From: Chryseobacterium sp. c4a
GTDB lineage: Bacteria > Bacteroidota > Bacteroidia > Flavobacteriales > Weeksellaceae
Assembly: GCF_009900745.1 (NCBI RefSeq)
Contig: NZ_WXVU01000004.1
Location: 203,267 to 267,266 of the forward strand
Reading direction: 5' to 3'
Length of the DNA stretch: 64,000 bases
Numbering within the stretch: the first letter of the stretch is position 1; each line of letters starts with the position of its first letter. Below the pieces are notes generated by a model. That model made no database searches, was not told the origin of the DNA, and was given only the letters and a program-made list of their open reading frames with translations. This document shows positions 1 through 9,319 of the stretch, in pieces. Position numbers and translations under genes: made by a program.

Positions 1-26
1 TCCAGCCTCCAACTCCCCTCTAAAAT

Positions 27-275
27 ATGCTACTACATTCACAACTTTCAGCCTCTACCCTAAGAAGCAAAATCCGAAACCAGGAAATTCGTCTGAGTGG
101 AAATAAAAAACTGAAAATCTATGGATTATTGGGTTGTAAGTCAGGGAAAAGAATGAAAAAAGAGAATCGAATATTCTTTAGTGATAAAGCAGAAGCCTTA
201 CAAAACGGATATCGACCTTGTGGTCATTGTATGAGAGAAGAGTACCAACAATGGAAATTTGATCAGCAATGTTAA
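27..275 (+). CDS. Ada-type metal-binding domain protein
   Basis: An 82-residue protein resembling the zinc-binding N-terminal module of the Ada DNA-repair protein. Visible are the motif GLLGCKSGKRMKKENRIFF and the downstream RPCGHCMREEY, giving the expected Cys, Cys-x2-Cys ligand set (C37, C65, C68). No methyltransferase or AraC domain follows, so this is a stand-alone module, known in flavobacteria but of unproven function; DNA or phosphotriester binding is inference only. An in-frame stop lies just upstream (21-23), so the start at 27 is plausible although it sits near the window edge. Confidence 0.75.
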   Translation: MLLHSQLSASTLRSKIRNQEIRLSGNKKLKIYGLLGCKSGKRMKKENRIFFSDKAEALQNGYRPCGHCMREEYQQWKFDQQC

Positions 276-336
276 ACAAAAATGTAAATTTTATGTAAAT
301 TAGTAGTTTTCAAATCATTAAAAACTAATTTACAAA

Positions 337-1143
337 ATGAATCCGGAAAACAATTATATAGATATCAACAGAAACTCATGGAACAATAGAACAGAAACAC
401 ATATAAATTCTGAATTTTATGATGTTGATGGCTTTTTAAAAGGGAAAAGCTCGCTAAATGATATTGAACTAGGTCTCTTAGGTGATTTACAAGGAAAATC
501 AGTATTACACTTGCAATGTCATTTTGGGCAGGACTCTATTTCGCTAAGCCGATTGGGAGCAGAAGTTACAGGAGCTGACTTATCTGATAAAGCCATCGAA
601 AGTGCTCAACAACTGGCACATGATACAAATTCAAACGCCCAGTTTATCTGCAGTGATATTTATGATCTTCCTAATCATTTGAATAAGCAATTTGATATTG
701 TTTTTACCAGCTACGGAACTATTGGCTGGCTTCCGGATCTGGACAAATGGGCAAAAGTAATTTCTCATTTTCTAAAGCCTAATGGGAAGTTTGTTTTTGT
801 TGAATTTCATCCTGTGGTTTGGATGTTTGATGACAATTTTGAAACGGTAGGATACAGATACTTTAATTCAGGGGCTATCGTAGAAACTGTAAGCGGTACT
901 TATGCTGACAGAGAGGCCGATATCTCAGCATCCACCGTTACCTGGAACCACGGGCTAGGTGAAGTAATGAACAGTCTTATCAAAAACGGACTTGAAATCA
1001 ACAACCTGGATGAGTTTGATTATTCACCCTACAACTGTTTCAATGGAACGGTTGAATTTGAGCCTAAAAAATATAGGATAGCTCGTTTGGAAGATAAAAT
1101 TCCTATGGTTTATTCTGTAGTGGCAACTAAGAAAAGTCACTAA
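337..1143 (+). CDS. Class I SAM-dependent methyltransferase
   Basis: A 268-residue cytosolic protein with a Rossmann-type methyltransferase core. Motif I is seen as VLHLQCHFGQDSISL at about residues 56-70, an acidic strand end GADLSDKAIE near 90, and FDIVFTSYGTIGWL as the post-motif region. The C-terminal FEPKKYRIARLEDKIPMVYS resembles small-molecule methyltransferases of the UbiE/COQ5-like group. The substrate cannot be read from the sequence. It stands alone between the Ada-like gene and the tRNA cluster. Confidence 0.85.
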   Translation: MNPENNYIDINRNSWNNRTETHINSEFYDVDGFLKGKSSLNDIELGLLGDLQGKSVLHLQCHFGQDSISLSRLGAEVTGADLSDKAIESAQQLAHDTNSNAQFICSDIYDLPNHLNKQFDIVFTSYGTIGWLPDLDKWAKVISHFLKPNGKFVFVEFHPVVWMFDDNFETVGYRYFNSGAIVETVSGTYADREADISASTVTWNHGLGEVMNSLIKNGLEINNLDEFDYSPYNCFNGTVEFEPKKYRIARLEDKIPMVYSVVATKKSH

Positions 1144-1477
1144 TTTACCTTTTCTAAGACCTGCAAGAGCTCTTGTAGAAAACGCAATGACACAAAGTGC
1201 TAAAAATACAGAGTTTTTTTAAAAAGTTCTCAAGTTATCTTTAGCTTATAACATTCTATGTATCTATGTGGCTCTAAATTATTAACCACATAGGCACATA
1301 GATTTATATATAACTAGAATTATTCGTGCATTAGTGGCTAATTAGCACACAATTTTATCGGAGATAAAATCCTTACGTCTTAAAAATAACAGAATTGTAC
1401 ATGACCTTGCGCCCTTTGCAATTTCTAACTTATCAGATTGTATTTCAAAAGTGAGATTTGTTGGTAACAACAGGAAA
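1144..1477. repeat. Gene-free stretch with degenerate palindromic repeats
   Basis: No gene is supported here. The stretch holds an imperfect inverted repeat at 1256-1271 and 1286-1301 (16-bp arms with 14 matches, of the CTATGTGG / CCACATAG type), a shorter palindrome CTGCAAGAG/CTCTTGTAG near 1160, and phrases such as attcgtgcattagtggct that look like the degenerate dispersed repeats common between genes in this group. Their dispersal is from memory, not shown in this window. Confidence 0.4.
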
Positions 1478-1512
1478 TAAAAAAAGAGAAGCAACCTAAA
1501 GTTACTTCTCTC
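1478..1512 (-). terminator. Terminator of the tRNA-fMet array
   Basis: On the minus strand GAGAAG and CTTCTC form a stem that extends inward through AAC/GTT with one mismatch, followed by a run of seven T. It lies directly after the last tRNA, so it should end the whole tRNA transcript. Confidence 0.75.
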
Positions 1513-1518
1513 GTTGAG

Positions 1519-1591
<73 letters not shown>

Positions 1592-1629
1592 GTATATTTT
1601 TAGAGTGTTTACCGAAAACACTTGCTTAG

Positions 1630-1702
<73 letters not shown>

Positions 1703-1740
1703 GTGTATTTTTAGAGTGCTTACCGAAAGCACTTGCTTAG

Positions 1741-1813
<73 letters not shown>

Positions 1814-1851
1814 GTGTATTTTTAGAGTGTTTACCGAAAACACTTACTTAG

Positions 1852-1924
<73 letters not shown>

Positions 1925-1962
1925 GTGTATTTTTAGAGTGTTTACCGAAAACACTTGCTTAG

Positions 1963-2035
<73 letters not shown>

Positions 2036-2046
2036 ATATTGGATTG

Positions 2047-2054
2047 CAAAGGTA
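2047..2054 (-). promoter_or_regulatory. -7 element of the tRNA-fMet array
   Basis: TACCTTTG on the minus strand matches the Bacteroidetes TAnnTTTG -7 consensus and lies 11 nt before the first tRNA. No clear -33 TTG at standard spacing was seen. Confidence 0.6.
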
Positions 2055-2124
2055 CGAATATTTTTCACAAATCCTAATTTTTCTTTTAAATAAAGGACTT
2101 TTATGAAAACTATTTTATTATTTG

Positions 2125-2132
2125 TATCTTTG
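2125..2132 (+). promoter_or_regulatory. -7 element for the TsaC-like gene
   Basis: TATCTTTG fits TAnnTTTG and lies only 4 nt before the ATG at 2137. This implies a leaderless or nearly leaderless mRNA and argues against any start upstream of 2137. Confidence 0.5.
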
Positions 2133-2136
2133 TTTT

Positions 2137-2748
2137 ATGGCAAAGATATTAAAAATTTATCCCGACAACCCACAGGAAAATCTTGTGAATGAAGTCATTA
2201 AAACATTAAATAATGGCGGATTGATTATCTATCCTTCCGATACAATTTATGCACTTGGCTGTAATATTTTTGATATAAAAGCCATGGAAAAGTTGGCTCA
2301 ATTGAAAAAATTAAAGCTTGAAAAGTCAAAATTCTCAATTATTTGTAATGATCTGAGTCACCTTTCCGACTTTACAAGACCTATTGATACTTCAGTGTTC
2401 AGGTTTCTGAAAAGTCATCTTCCGGGGCCGTTTACTTTTATTCTTGAAGCGAACAAAAGTTTACCTTTAGCTTATAAAGGGCATAAAACAATTGGTATTC
2501 GTGTTCCGGATCATCCGATTCCACAACTTATTGTAGAAAAATTAGGACATCCCATTGCTTCAACCTCTATTAGAGATGATGATGAAATTATCGAATACTC
2601 TACCGATCCTGAACTCATCGCTGAAAAATATGATCATCTGGTAGACATCGTTATTGATTCAGGCTATGGTGATAATGTGGCTTCCACTATTGTAGACCTT
2701 ACTTCTGGTGAGCCGGAAGTTATTCGTCAGGGAAAAGGAATTATTTAA
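2137..2748 (+). CDS. L-threonylcarbamoyladenylate synthase, TsaC/Sua5/YrdC family
   Basis: A 203-residue cytosolic enzyme of the YrdC fold. The family makes threonylcarbamoyl-AMP from threonine, bicarbonate and ATP, the first step of t6A formation in tRNAs reading ANN codons. The N-terminal GGLIIYPSDTIYALGCN, the central KHLPGPFTF-like segment (SHLPGPFTFILEA) and IASTSIRDDDE with STIVDLTSGEPEVIRQGKG are typical. The ATG at 2137 is chosen because a TTG five codons upstream falls inside the promoter. Its position beside initiator tRNAs is probably coincidental. Confidence 0.9.
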   Translation: MAKILKIYPDNPQENLVNEVIKTLNNGGLIIYPSDTIYALGCNIFDIKAMEKLAQLKKLKLEKSKFSIICNDLSHLSDFTRPIDTSVFRFLKSHLPGPFTFILEANKSLPLAYKGHKTIGIRVPDHPIPQLIVEKLGHPIASTSIRDDDEIIEYSTDPELIAEKYDHLVDIVIDSGYGDNVASTIVDLTSGEPEVIRQGKGII

Positions 2749-2802
2749 TTCAAAGTTTTGACGTTTAAAATTCAAGGTTAAGAATTACGGTTGATAGGTT
2801 GT

Positions 2803-3504
2803 ATGGGGCTTAATGGAAAATATTCTTTAGGAATTCTGCTCACATTTGTGCTTTTAGGTATAGTGATGCTATATGTATTCCCTGTTATCAGTATGATTAC
2901 AGGGGCAAAAGTCGTTACAGGCAATACATTCTTTCTTAGCAGACTTGCTATATGGGCTGTTTTACTCATTCTATTTCTGTACAGTCTCTTTATTGAAAAG
3001 GGTTCTTTTTTACTTCAACAAGAAAAGAAGTTCTCTACTGCCTTCAATATAAAATCTGTCATCGGTTTATATCTTATCTGCGTTTTTGGAGGAGCCATTC
3101 TGAATGTATTGATTCAGTTTTTCATCCATAAAGAAGACAGCAGTAAAATTCTGCAATTCACGACCATTTTTAAAAATGATTATTTTTTAATTATTTTTAC
3201 ATGCCTTACAGCAGGCATTGTTGAAGAGCTTCTGATGCGAGGTTATATACAACCCAGGGTTGAGAAAATATATAACAGCCCTCTTTTGGGGATCTTAGTT
3301 TCTGCTGCTTTATTTGGAATTCTGCACAGCACTTACGGAACCATTGGTCAGGTGGTAGTACCTTTCTTTATTGGAGTCGTTTTTGCTATGTTTTATAAAA
3401 AATATTCAAACATTAAAATTCTGATAGTCTGTCATTTTATGATTGATCTGATCTCATTGATGGCCATGAATTTTATTGATTTTAAACATTTATCTGTATT
3501 TTAA
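2803..3504 (+). CDS. CPBP family intramembrane metalloprotease
   Basis: About 233 residues with several hydrophobic segments. The three CPBP (Abi/CAAX-like) motifs are visible: EELLMR (E141, E142, R146), FGILHS, and a late HFMIDL. Family members are glutamate-type intramembrane endopeptidases; the substrate here is unknown. A TTG at 2791 could add four residues. It is followed directly by yaaA on the same strand. Confidence 0.85.
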   Translation: MGLNGKYSLGILLTFVLLGIVMLYVFPVISMITGAKVVTGNTFFLSRLAIWAVLLILFLYSLFIEKGSFLLQQEKKFSTAFNIKSVIGLYLICVFGGAILNVLIQFFIHKEDSSKILQFTTIFKNDYFLIIFTCLTAGIVEELLMRGYIQPRVEKIYNSPLLGILVSAALFGILHSTYGTIGQVVVPFFIGVVFAMFYKKYSNIKILIVCHFMIDLISLMAMNFIDFKHLSVF

Positions 3505-3508
3505 CATT

Positions 3509-4267
3509 ATGAAAATTGTAACATCACCTGCCAAATTAATGAATGTAGAAAATTCAACGGATCTGTTGAAACCCACTACTCCTAAATTCATTGAAGATGC
3601 AGCTTTTATACAAACTTATTTAAAAGAAAAATCACCCAAATATCTTTCTGAGCTTATGGAGATTTCGCCAAAGCTTGCTGATGAAAATTGGGAAAGAAAT
3701 CAAAAGTGGAAATCAAAACCTACTGCCAAAGAATCTACTGCTGCTATGTTTGCTTTTACAGGTGAAGTGTACAGAGGATTGGATGCTAAAACACTTGATA
3801 AAGATGCGGTAGATTACCTTCAAAAAAACTACAGAATACTTTCCGGATTGTATGGCCTTCTAAAGCCTTCTGATAAAGTAATGCTTTACAGATTGGAAAT
3901 GGGACGGCCTTTTGAATTCGATCAGTACAAAAATTTGTATGAGTTCTGGAGAGAAAAAATCACAGAACAGCTGAATTCTGAAATGAAAAAAGGAGAAATT
4001 CTGCTTCACCTTGCCAGCAATGAATATGGAAAGGTTATTGATCGAAAAAAACTGAATCATAAGGTTATTGATTTTGATTTTTATGAATTAAGAGAGGGTA
4101 AACTGAAAACCATTGTAGTCTACACAAAACATGCAAGAGGTCTCGTGGTAAGATTCTGTGCAGAAACCAATGCCCAAACCCTGGAAGATGTAAAAGCTTT
4201 CAACTATGAAGGGTACAGAATTGATGAAGAAAAATCTACAGACACTAAACTTGTTTTCACGAGATAA
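3509..4267 (+). CDS. yaaA: Peroxide stress protein YaaA (DUF328/UPF0246)
   Basis: A 252-residue protein that begins MKIVTSPAKLMN, the family's typical start; an upstream in-frame start at 3476 would overlap the CPBP gene and is not needed. Family members lower intracellular iron damage under peroxide stress in E. coli. The conserved YGLLKPSDKVMLYRLEMG and NLYEFWREKIT segments are visible, with LASNEYGKVID later. The stop codon abuts the ATG of prmC, so the two are probably cotranscribed. Confidence 0.9.
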   Translation: MKIVTSPAKLMNVENSTDLLKPTTPKFIEDAAFIQTYLKEKSPKYLSELMEISPKLADENWERNQKWKSKPTAKESTAAMFAFTGEVYRGLDAKTLDKDAVDYLQKNYRILSGLYGLLKPSDKVMLYRLEMGRPFEFDQYKNLYEFWREKITEQLNSEMKKGEILLHLASNEYGKVIDRKKLNHKVIDFDFYELREGKLKTIVVYTKHARGLVVRFCAETNAQTLEDVKAFNYEGYRIDEEKSTDTKLVFTR

Positions 4268-5110
4268 ATGACAATTTCAACATTTAAAAAATATTTCAAA
4301 GCAGAACTTTCCGACCTTTATACTGAGTCGGAAAGCGCTTTTTTAGCCTCAATATTTATCCAGAAAATTACGGGCTTTGATTCTTTTGAGCAAAGAAGAT
4401 TTTCAGAGCAGGAGCTTCTGACAGATGATGAGCAAAAGCTTAGTGAATTGATTTCAATTTTAAAAACAGGAAGACCTTATCAACAAATTCTTGGTGAGAC
4501 AGAGTTTTACGGAATGAAATTTCTAGTGGATGAAAATGTATTGATTCCCCGCCCGGAAACAGAAGAGCTGCTTGAAATAGCCATTCAGGAAATCAAAAAT
4601 TTAGAATCTAAGACCTTAAAGATTCTTGATATTGGTACCGGAAGCGGAGTGATTCCTTTGGTTTTAAAGAAACATTTTCCTGACGCTGAAGTATCATCAA
4701 TAGATTTTTCTGAAAAAGCACTTGAAACAGCCAAGCGAAATGCAGCATATCATCAGCTTGACATTCAATTTATTCATGCTGATTATCTTAATACTAAACT
4801 GACTAAAGAATATGACGTTATTATTTCAAATCCGCCCTATATAGGTATTGAAGAAGAGACAGAAATTGCCGATTCGGTAAAAGGATTTGAGCCTACAATG
4901 GCGCTTTTCTCTCCTACATCTGATGCTTTGATTTTTTACAGAAAGATTGCTGAGGATTCCAAAAATCATTTGAAAAGTAACGGACTTTTATTTTTAGAGA
5001 TCAATCAAAAGCTGGGGCCTGAAACATTGGAACTATATCACTATTTCTCCAACGCACAGTTATTAAAAGACTTATCTGAAAATGATCGGTTTATTTACGG
5101 AAGAAAATAA
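4268..5110 (+). CDS. prmC: Peptide chain release factor N5-glutamine methyltransferase PrmC
   Basis: A 280-residue SAM-dependent methyltransferase that methylates the GGQ glutamine of class 1 release factors. The N-terminal helical domain, the motif LDIGTGSGVIPLVL near residues 119-132 and the catalytic NPPY (188-191) are all present. The ATG follows the yaaA stop codon with no gap, which suggests translational coupling. Confidence 0.95.
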   Translation: MTISTFKKYFKAELSDLYTESESAFLASIFIQKITGFDSFEQRRFSEQELLTDDEQKLSELISILKTGRPYQQILGETEFYGMKFLVDENVLIPRPETEELLEIAIQEIKNLESKTLKILDIGTGSGVIPLVLKKHFPDAEVSSIDFSEKALETAKRNAAYHQLDIQFIHADYLNTKLTKEYDVIISNPPYIGIEEETEIADSVKGFEPTMALFSPTSDALIFYRKIAEDSKNHLKSNGLLFLEINQKLGPETLELYHYFSNAQLLKDLSENDRFIYGRK

Positions 5111-5150
5111 GTAATTTTATCCTCTATAATCACCATATATCACAGAAATC

Positions 5151-5510
5151 ATGGTCATCAAACCGCACAATGTCGGAAACAGGCAAATTGCAGAAGTAAC
5201 TTCGGAGCAAATCATTATTCAATCAGCAGAAGATGGATTGGATCTTATGGGAAACATCTATTATCAAGGATTTGATAAAGTAGTTCTCTATGAAAAAAAT
5301 ATCACTCCCGATTTCTTTGATCTGAAAACCAAAATTGCAGGAGAAATTCTGCAAAAGTTTTCCAATTACCGTATTGGATTGGCTATTGTTGGAGATTTTA
5401 GCAAATATGAAAGCAAAAGCATGAAGGATTTTATCTTTGAGAGTAATAAAACAAAGCACGTTAATTTTGTAGAAACACTGGAACAAGCTTTGGAGAATTT
5501 TTCAGGATAA
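5151..5510 (+). CDS. DUF4180 domain-containing protein
   Basis: A 119-residue soluble protein with segments (SAEDGLDLMGNIYYQGFDKV, LAIVGDFSKYESKSMKDFI) that match my recollection of the DUF4180 family, whose biochemical role is not known. The fold is probably SpoIIAA/STAS-like, but that is inference. It lies 40 nt after prmC on the same strand. The 115 bp after it hold only degenerate repeat-like sequence. Confidence 0.75.
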   Translation: MVIKPHNVGNRQIAEVTSEQIIIQSAEDGLDLMGNIYYQGFDKVVLYEKNITPDFFDLKTKIAGEILQKFSNYRIGLAIVGDFSKYESKSMKDFIFESNKTKHVNFVETLEQALENFSG

Positions 5511-5625
5511 ATTACTCCCTGTATTTCCTCTGTTATGGTGAGCGAAGGGAAGCAATCTCATCGTTGAAATGCCCTGGAATTTCTAGATTGGTTAAGAATT
5601 TGCGAATGGTTTTCTATACATATTT

Positions 5626-6606
5626 CTATTTAGAGATTCCTCTCTTTTTAGTCTTAAAATACTGAATAGCTTCTTCTATTGCTGTATCAATCGGTTGATA
5701 TTGAATATCCAGTTCCTCTACTGACTTTTGATTAGAATAATAATTATAAATCTGAAATGCTTTCATATTAGGAGTATTAAGATTGGTTTTTATTTTTAAT
5801 TTTCTAAGAACATCTCCTTTCCAACCTAGAATATTCAACAATATATTGGGAATAGGAATCATAAAAGGGTTTTGGTTCGTGATTTTGTTTACTTTTTCAA
5901 AAAATTGCTTGTAGCTTAGATTCTCGTTCGCTAATAAGTATTTTTCTCCGTCTTTTCCTTTTTCCATTGCTTTCACTACTCCACGAGCGGCATCTTCTGC
6001 ATGTACAAAATTCTTTCCTCCTTTAGGATAGAAAACAAGTTTCTTTTTCCAAACCCAAAAAATTAGCTTTCCTGAGCTTGGCTTTGCGTCATAGGCTCCA
6101 ATCATAAAGGTAGGATTCAAAATGATGATTTCCATCTTATTATTGTTTTCCAAAAGATCATTTTCGGTCTCCAGTTTGCTTTGGGCATACAGAGAATGGG
6201 TAAAAGGATATTTTTGAGCTTCCTGCTCATTGCCAGGAGCGTTTTTGGTTCCGTATCCCAAGGTATTCGCTGAACTTACAAATAAAAATCGTTTTACACC
6301 ATAAGTTTCTGACTCATAGAAAAGATGCATTGTCATGCTATAGTTTATTTTTCTATACTCTTCGTAATGGATCAGGTTCTGATTTGTTTCTGCAGCTATA
6401 TGAATAACACAATCTACCTCTGTAAGGTATGATGAAAGGTCTGACATAAGCTCTCCTTCAACCAACATTAGGTTTTTATTTTCTTCACCCAGATATTTGC
6501 TTTTCTGGCGCACCAGAGCAATAACAGAATAACCATCTTTTAATAATTTAAGGATAACATTGGCTCCCAGAAGCCCTGTAGCTCCGGTTACAAAAACTTT
6601 TTTCAT
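5626..6606 (-). CDS. NAD-dependent epimerase/dehydratase family protein (extended SDR)
   Basis: A 326-residue protein with the extended-SDR nucleotide motif VTGATGLLGAN at the N-terminus, a VIHIAAETN stretch and a YAQSK catalytic motif (YxxxK). Lengths and motifs fit dihydroflavonol reductase-like or sterol dehydrogenase-like enzymes; the substrate is unknown. Its ATG overlaps the stop of the upstream SDR gene by 4 bp, so the two form an operon. Confidence 0.85.
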   Translation of the reverse strand: MKKVFVTGATGLLGANVILKLLKDGYSVIALVRQKSKYLGEENKNLMLVEGELMSDLSSYLTEVDCVIHIAAETNQNLIHYEEYRKINYSMTMHLFYESETYGVKRFLFVSSANTLGYGTKNAPGNEQEAQKYPFTHSLYAQSKLETENDLLENNNKMEIIILNPTFMIGAYDAKPSSGKLIFWVWKKKLVFYPKGGKNFVHAEDAARGVVKAMEKGKDGEKYLLANENLSYKQFFEKVNKITNQNPFMIPIPNILLNILGWKGDVLRKLKIKTNLNTPNMKAFQIYNYYSNQKSVEELDIQYQPIDTAIEEAIQYFKTKKRGISK

Positions 6607-7388
6607 GCTTCGATCTCTCTTTTAATGGCCTGGGTCATAAGAGGAAGTTTTATCCATATCGGAAGAATCTTCATCATCAGCCAGCTTATTGGGTTGACCA
6701 TAATTACGGAATCTTTTTTAAATAACCGCTGAATACATCGTGCTGCTACTTTATCAGGATTTAAAAGCGTCAATCTGCCAAAGAAACCTTGTTTTTCAAT
6801 TCTTTTGCAGACATCTTCGTTGGTTTTCATGGCACCGGGATTCACCACACTTACAAAAACGCTGGTATCTTTTAATTCTTCATGTAGACCTCTTGAAAAG
6901 GAATGGATAAAACTTTTAGAAGCAGGATATACGGTTTTAAACCCTATCGGAGAAAATGCTGCCATACTTGAAACATTTAAAATATAGGCTTTGGGCTGTT
7001 TTAAAAGATTAGGAAGCAGCTGATGGGTAATTAATGATGTAGCAGCTACATTGACCTGCAGAATGGTATTGATATAATCAGAACTTACTTCAGTGAATTT
7101 TCTCGTACCTCCAAGTCCTGCATTATTAATCAAAATATGAATTTGAAAAGATGAATTAAGCCATTCTGTAAGCTTCATCACATTTTCATTAACGGAAAGA
7201 TCCACTTCATAATAATGAGCTTTTATATGGTATATTTCTTCAAGCCTATGAGCAAGTTCTTTTAAGTTTTGGTGGGGAAGACTTACCAGAATGACATTGA
7301 TATTTTTCCGGGCTAGATTTTCAGCAAAGGCTTTTCCAAGTCCTTGGCTGGCTCCTGTTATCACAGCGTATGATTCTTTAGTATCCAT
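6603..7388 (-). CDS. SDR family NAD(P)-dependent oxidoreductase
   Basis: A 261-residue classical SDR: TGASQGLGKAFA cofactor loop, NNAGLGG, SSMAAFSP and YPASKSF catalytic motif. The C-terminal LMMKILPIWIKLP is hydrophobic and may attach the protein to the membrane. It is the first gene of a two-gene unit with the overlapping epimerase-like gene, suggesting a shared lipid- or ketone-reducing pathway (inference). Confidence 0.85.
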   Translation of the reverse strand: MDTKESYAVITGASQGLGKAFAENLARKNINVILVSLPHQNLKELAHRLEEIYHIKAHYYEVDLSVNENVMKLTEWLNSSFQIHILINNAGLGGTRKFTEVSSDYINTILQVNVAATSLITHQLLPNLLKQPKAYILNVSSMAAFSPIGFKTVYPASKSFIHSFSRGLHEELKDTSVFVSVVNPGAMKTNEDVCKRIEKQGFFGRLTLLNPDKVAARCIQRLFKKDSVIMVNPISWLMMKILPIWIKLPLMTQAIKREIEA

Positions 7389-7541
7389 AAGATTAAATTT
7401 TACAGTACAAAGCTATGATGGAAGTTACTTTTGAATGTTCCGAGTTATCTGAACGAACTTATTTTAAGCAAAAAGGCGAAATATATTTAAATAATTAAAA
7501 ATCAACAACATAAATACCTTACAAAAGTAAAAGTTTATAAA

Positions 7542-8636
7542 TCAGAACCTATTTTTAAACTCAGAAGGGGTCTGTCCGGTTAATTTTTTAAAGGTGGTAT
7601 TAAAAGATGTCTTTGAATTGAACCCTGATTCGTAAGCAATTCCAAGAATGGATAGTTTGCTGTTGGAATCCTTCAGAAGAGTTTGAGCATATTCCACTCT
7701 GTACTCGTTTACATATTGGAAAAAGTTCTTTTGGAAGCCAGTATTAATCACATACGATACATGGTGGGTAGAAACGGATACCATTTCTGCAAGCTTGATA
7801 AGATTCAGCTCACTATCCAAGTAAGGTTTCTGAATTTCCATAATGCTTTCCAGCTGTGCTTTGATCTTGATAAGGTCTTCATCAGGGATCAGTTTCTTTT
7901 TTACTTCTTCCGAATCCGTATTATCCTCAATAGAAATCAACTCTTCCCGTTGTTTTTCTTCTAGCGGATAAATTTCTTTTTGCTTCAAAGAATAATATCC
8001 CACACAATAAATGACCAATAGAAATACAACATTGATAAAAAAGTTTAACGATTTAGGATCATAAAATAGATTATAAACGGCATAGATAATGTTCACTACA
8101 AGAATTACCAGAATAATGTATTCGAGCCAATTCAGGTTGATTCCTTCTGTATTGGAAGAGAACTGCTGAATTTTCTGTTGATGTTTTCTGATCGTAATGT
8201 AAGAAAGTACGGTATAGAATAACGCCTGAACCAGGATCAGGATGATACTCAGGAATTCAAAAGGAGTGGTATACCCAAGACTTGACAATACAAGACAGGT
8301 CAGGAATGCCGTCGGAAACAACAAAAACTTGAGATCTGTAAGTTTAAAGGAAAAAGAAGGATTCGTATAAAATAATACACTGAAGTAAAAAAAGATAGGA
8401 GTAGAATATTGTATAATACGAACCAGAAAAAGGGAATGAAATTCTACCATTGAACCTGTTATCAAAACAAGAACTTCATCCATCCAGAAGGTAGACCAGA
8501 GAAAAAGAAAGATTCCGAACCAGAAGTTTGCTTTTCGGTTTACTTTTAAAGGATTCGCAATGTTCAGTAGAGAAAGCAAAACCAATGAACCATAGATAAG
8601 TATCACGATGAAACTGTTGAATTCTGATGTGTTCAT
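7542..8636 (-). CDS. Membrane-anchored AraC family transcriptional regulator
   Basis: A 364-residue protein. Residues about 1-235 are strongly hydrophobic with roughly seven or eight membrane spans, a charged linker follows, and the last 100 residues form an AraC-type double helix-turn-helix (AEMVSVSTHHVSYVINTGF, then LGIAYESGFNSKTSFNTTFK and TGQTPSEFK). This architecture suggests signal sensing in the inner membrane. It ends the parE-parC block, 31 nt after the rhomboid gene. Confidence 0.85.
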   Translation of the reverse strand: MNTSEFNSFIVILIYGSLVLLSLLNIANPLKVNRKANFWFGIFLFLWSTFWMDEVLVLITGSMVEFHSLFLVRIIQYSTPIFFYFSVLFYTNPSFSFKLTDLKFLLFPTAFLTCLVLSSLGYTTPFEFLSIILILVQALFYTVLSYITIRKHQQKIQQFSSNTEGINLNWLEYIILVILVVNIIYAVYNLFYDPKSLNFFINVVFLLVIYCVGYYSLKQKEIYPLEEKQREELISIEDNTDSEEVKKKLIPDEDLIKIKAQLESIMEIQKPYLDSELNLIKLAEMVSVSTHHVSYVINTGFQKNFFQYVNEYRVEYAQTLLKDSNSKLSILGIAYESGFNSKTSFNTTFKKLTGQTPSEFKNRF

Positions 8637-8667
8637 TGGTTTTGATATTTTAGATTAAAGATAAGCT

Positions 8668-9309
8668 TTATCTTATTCTCTTCCTGACGAAAATCTGATA
8701 TCCCAGATAAATTAATGGTAATGACATTACTCCAAGATAGAGAATATTATGCATTGCCAGCTGCGGATGCAGTACAACAGAGTAAACAAGCCCAAAAAAT
8801 GCTCCTCCAAGGTGGGCAGCATGTCCCAGATTATCCCATTGCTTAGGGTTTAGCATCATGTATACGGAATATCCGAAATACAATGTTCCAAACAGCCATC
8901 CCGGTAAGAAATTAACACTGATCTCATTGGGTGCCATAGCTATGGAAGCAAAAATGATTCCCGAAACAGCCCCGGATGCTCCGATAGCTGAATACCATGG
9001 TTGTTTCTGGTAAATCTGCAAACTGAATAGGTTTCCAAGGATCATCGATCCAAAATAGATAATCAAAAATCCTATTTCTCCAAACATTTGAACCACCACA
9101 CCCTGAAAAAAGTACAAGGAAAGCATATTAAAAAACAAATGCATAAAGTCTGCATGTAAAAATGCAGAACTGATAAGCCTTATATATTCTTTACGGTTAA
9201 CAATCGCTCCAACATTGAATTTATATTTCTCAAATAAACTCGTATTGTTGAATCCCATGTAACTGAATACACAAGTGATTGCAATAATAATGATAACCAA
9301 TATATCCAT
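8668..9309 (-). CDS. Rhomboid family intramembrane serine protease
   Basis: A 213-residue multi-span membrane protein. The catalytic dyad is visible as S112 in GASGAVSG and H166 in HAAHLGG; HADFMHLFFNM supplies the conserved loop 1/TM2 His and Asn. Length matches the minimal six-TM rhomboids. Substrates are unknown. It follows the parC-linked lipoprotein with a 10-nt gap. Confidence 0.9.
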   Translation of the reverse strand: MDILVIIIIAITCVFSYMGFNNTSLFEKYKFNVGAIVNRKEYIRLISSAFLHADFMHLFFNMLSLYFFQGVVVQMFGEIGFLIIYFGSMILGNLFSLQIYQKQPWYSAIGASGAVSGIIFASIAMAPNEISVNFLPGWLFGTLYFGYSVYMMLNPKQWDNLGHAAHLGGAFFGLVYSVVLHPQLAMHNILYLGVMSLPLIYLGYQIFVRKRIR

Positions 9310-9319
9310 CTGATGTTTT

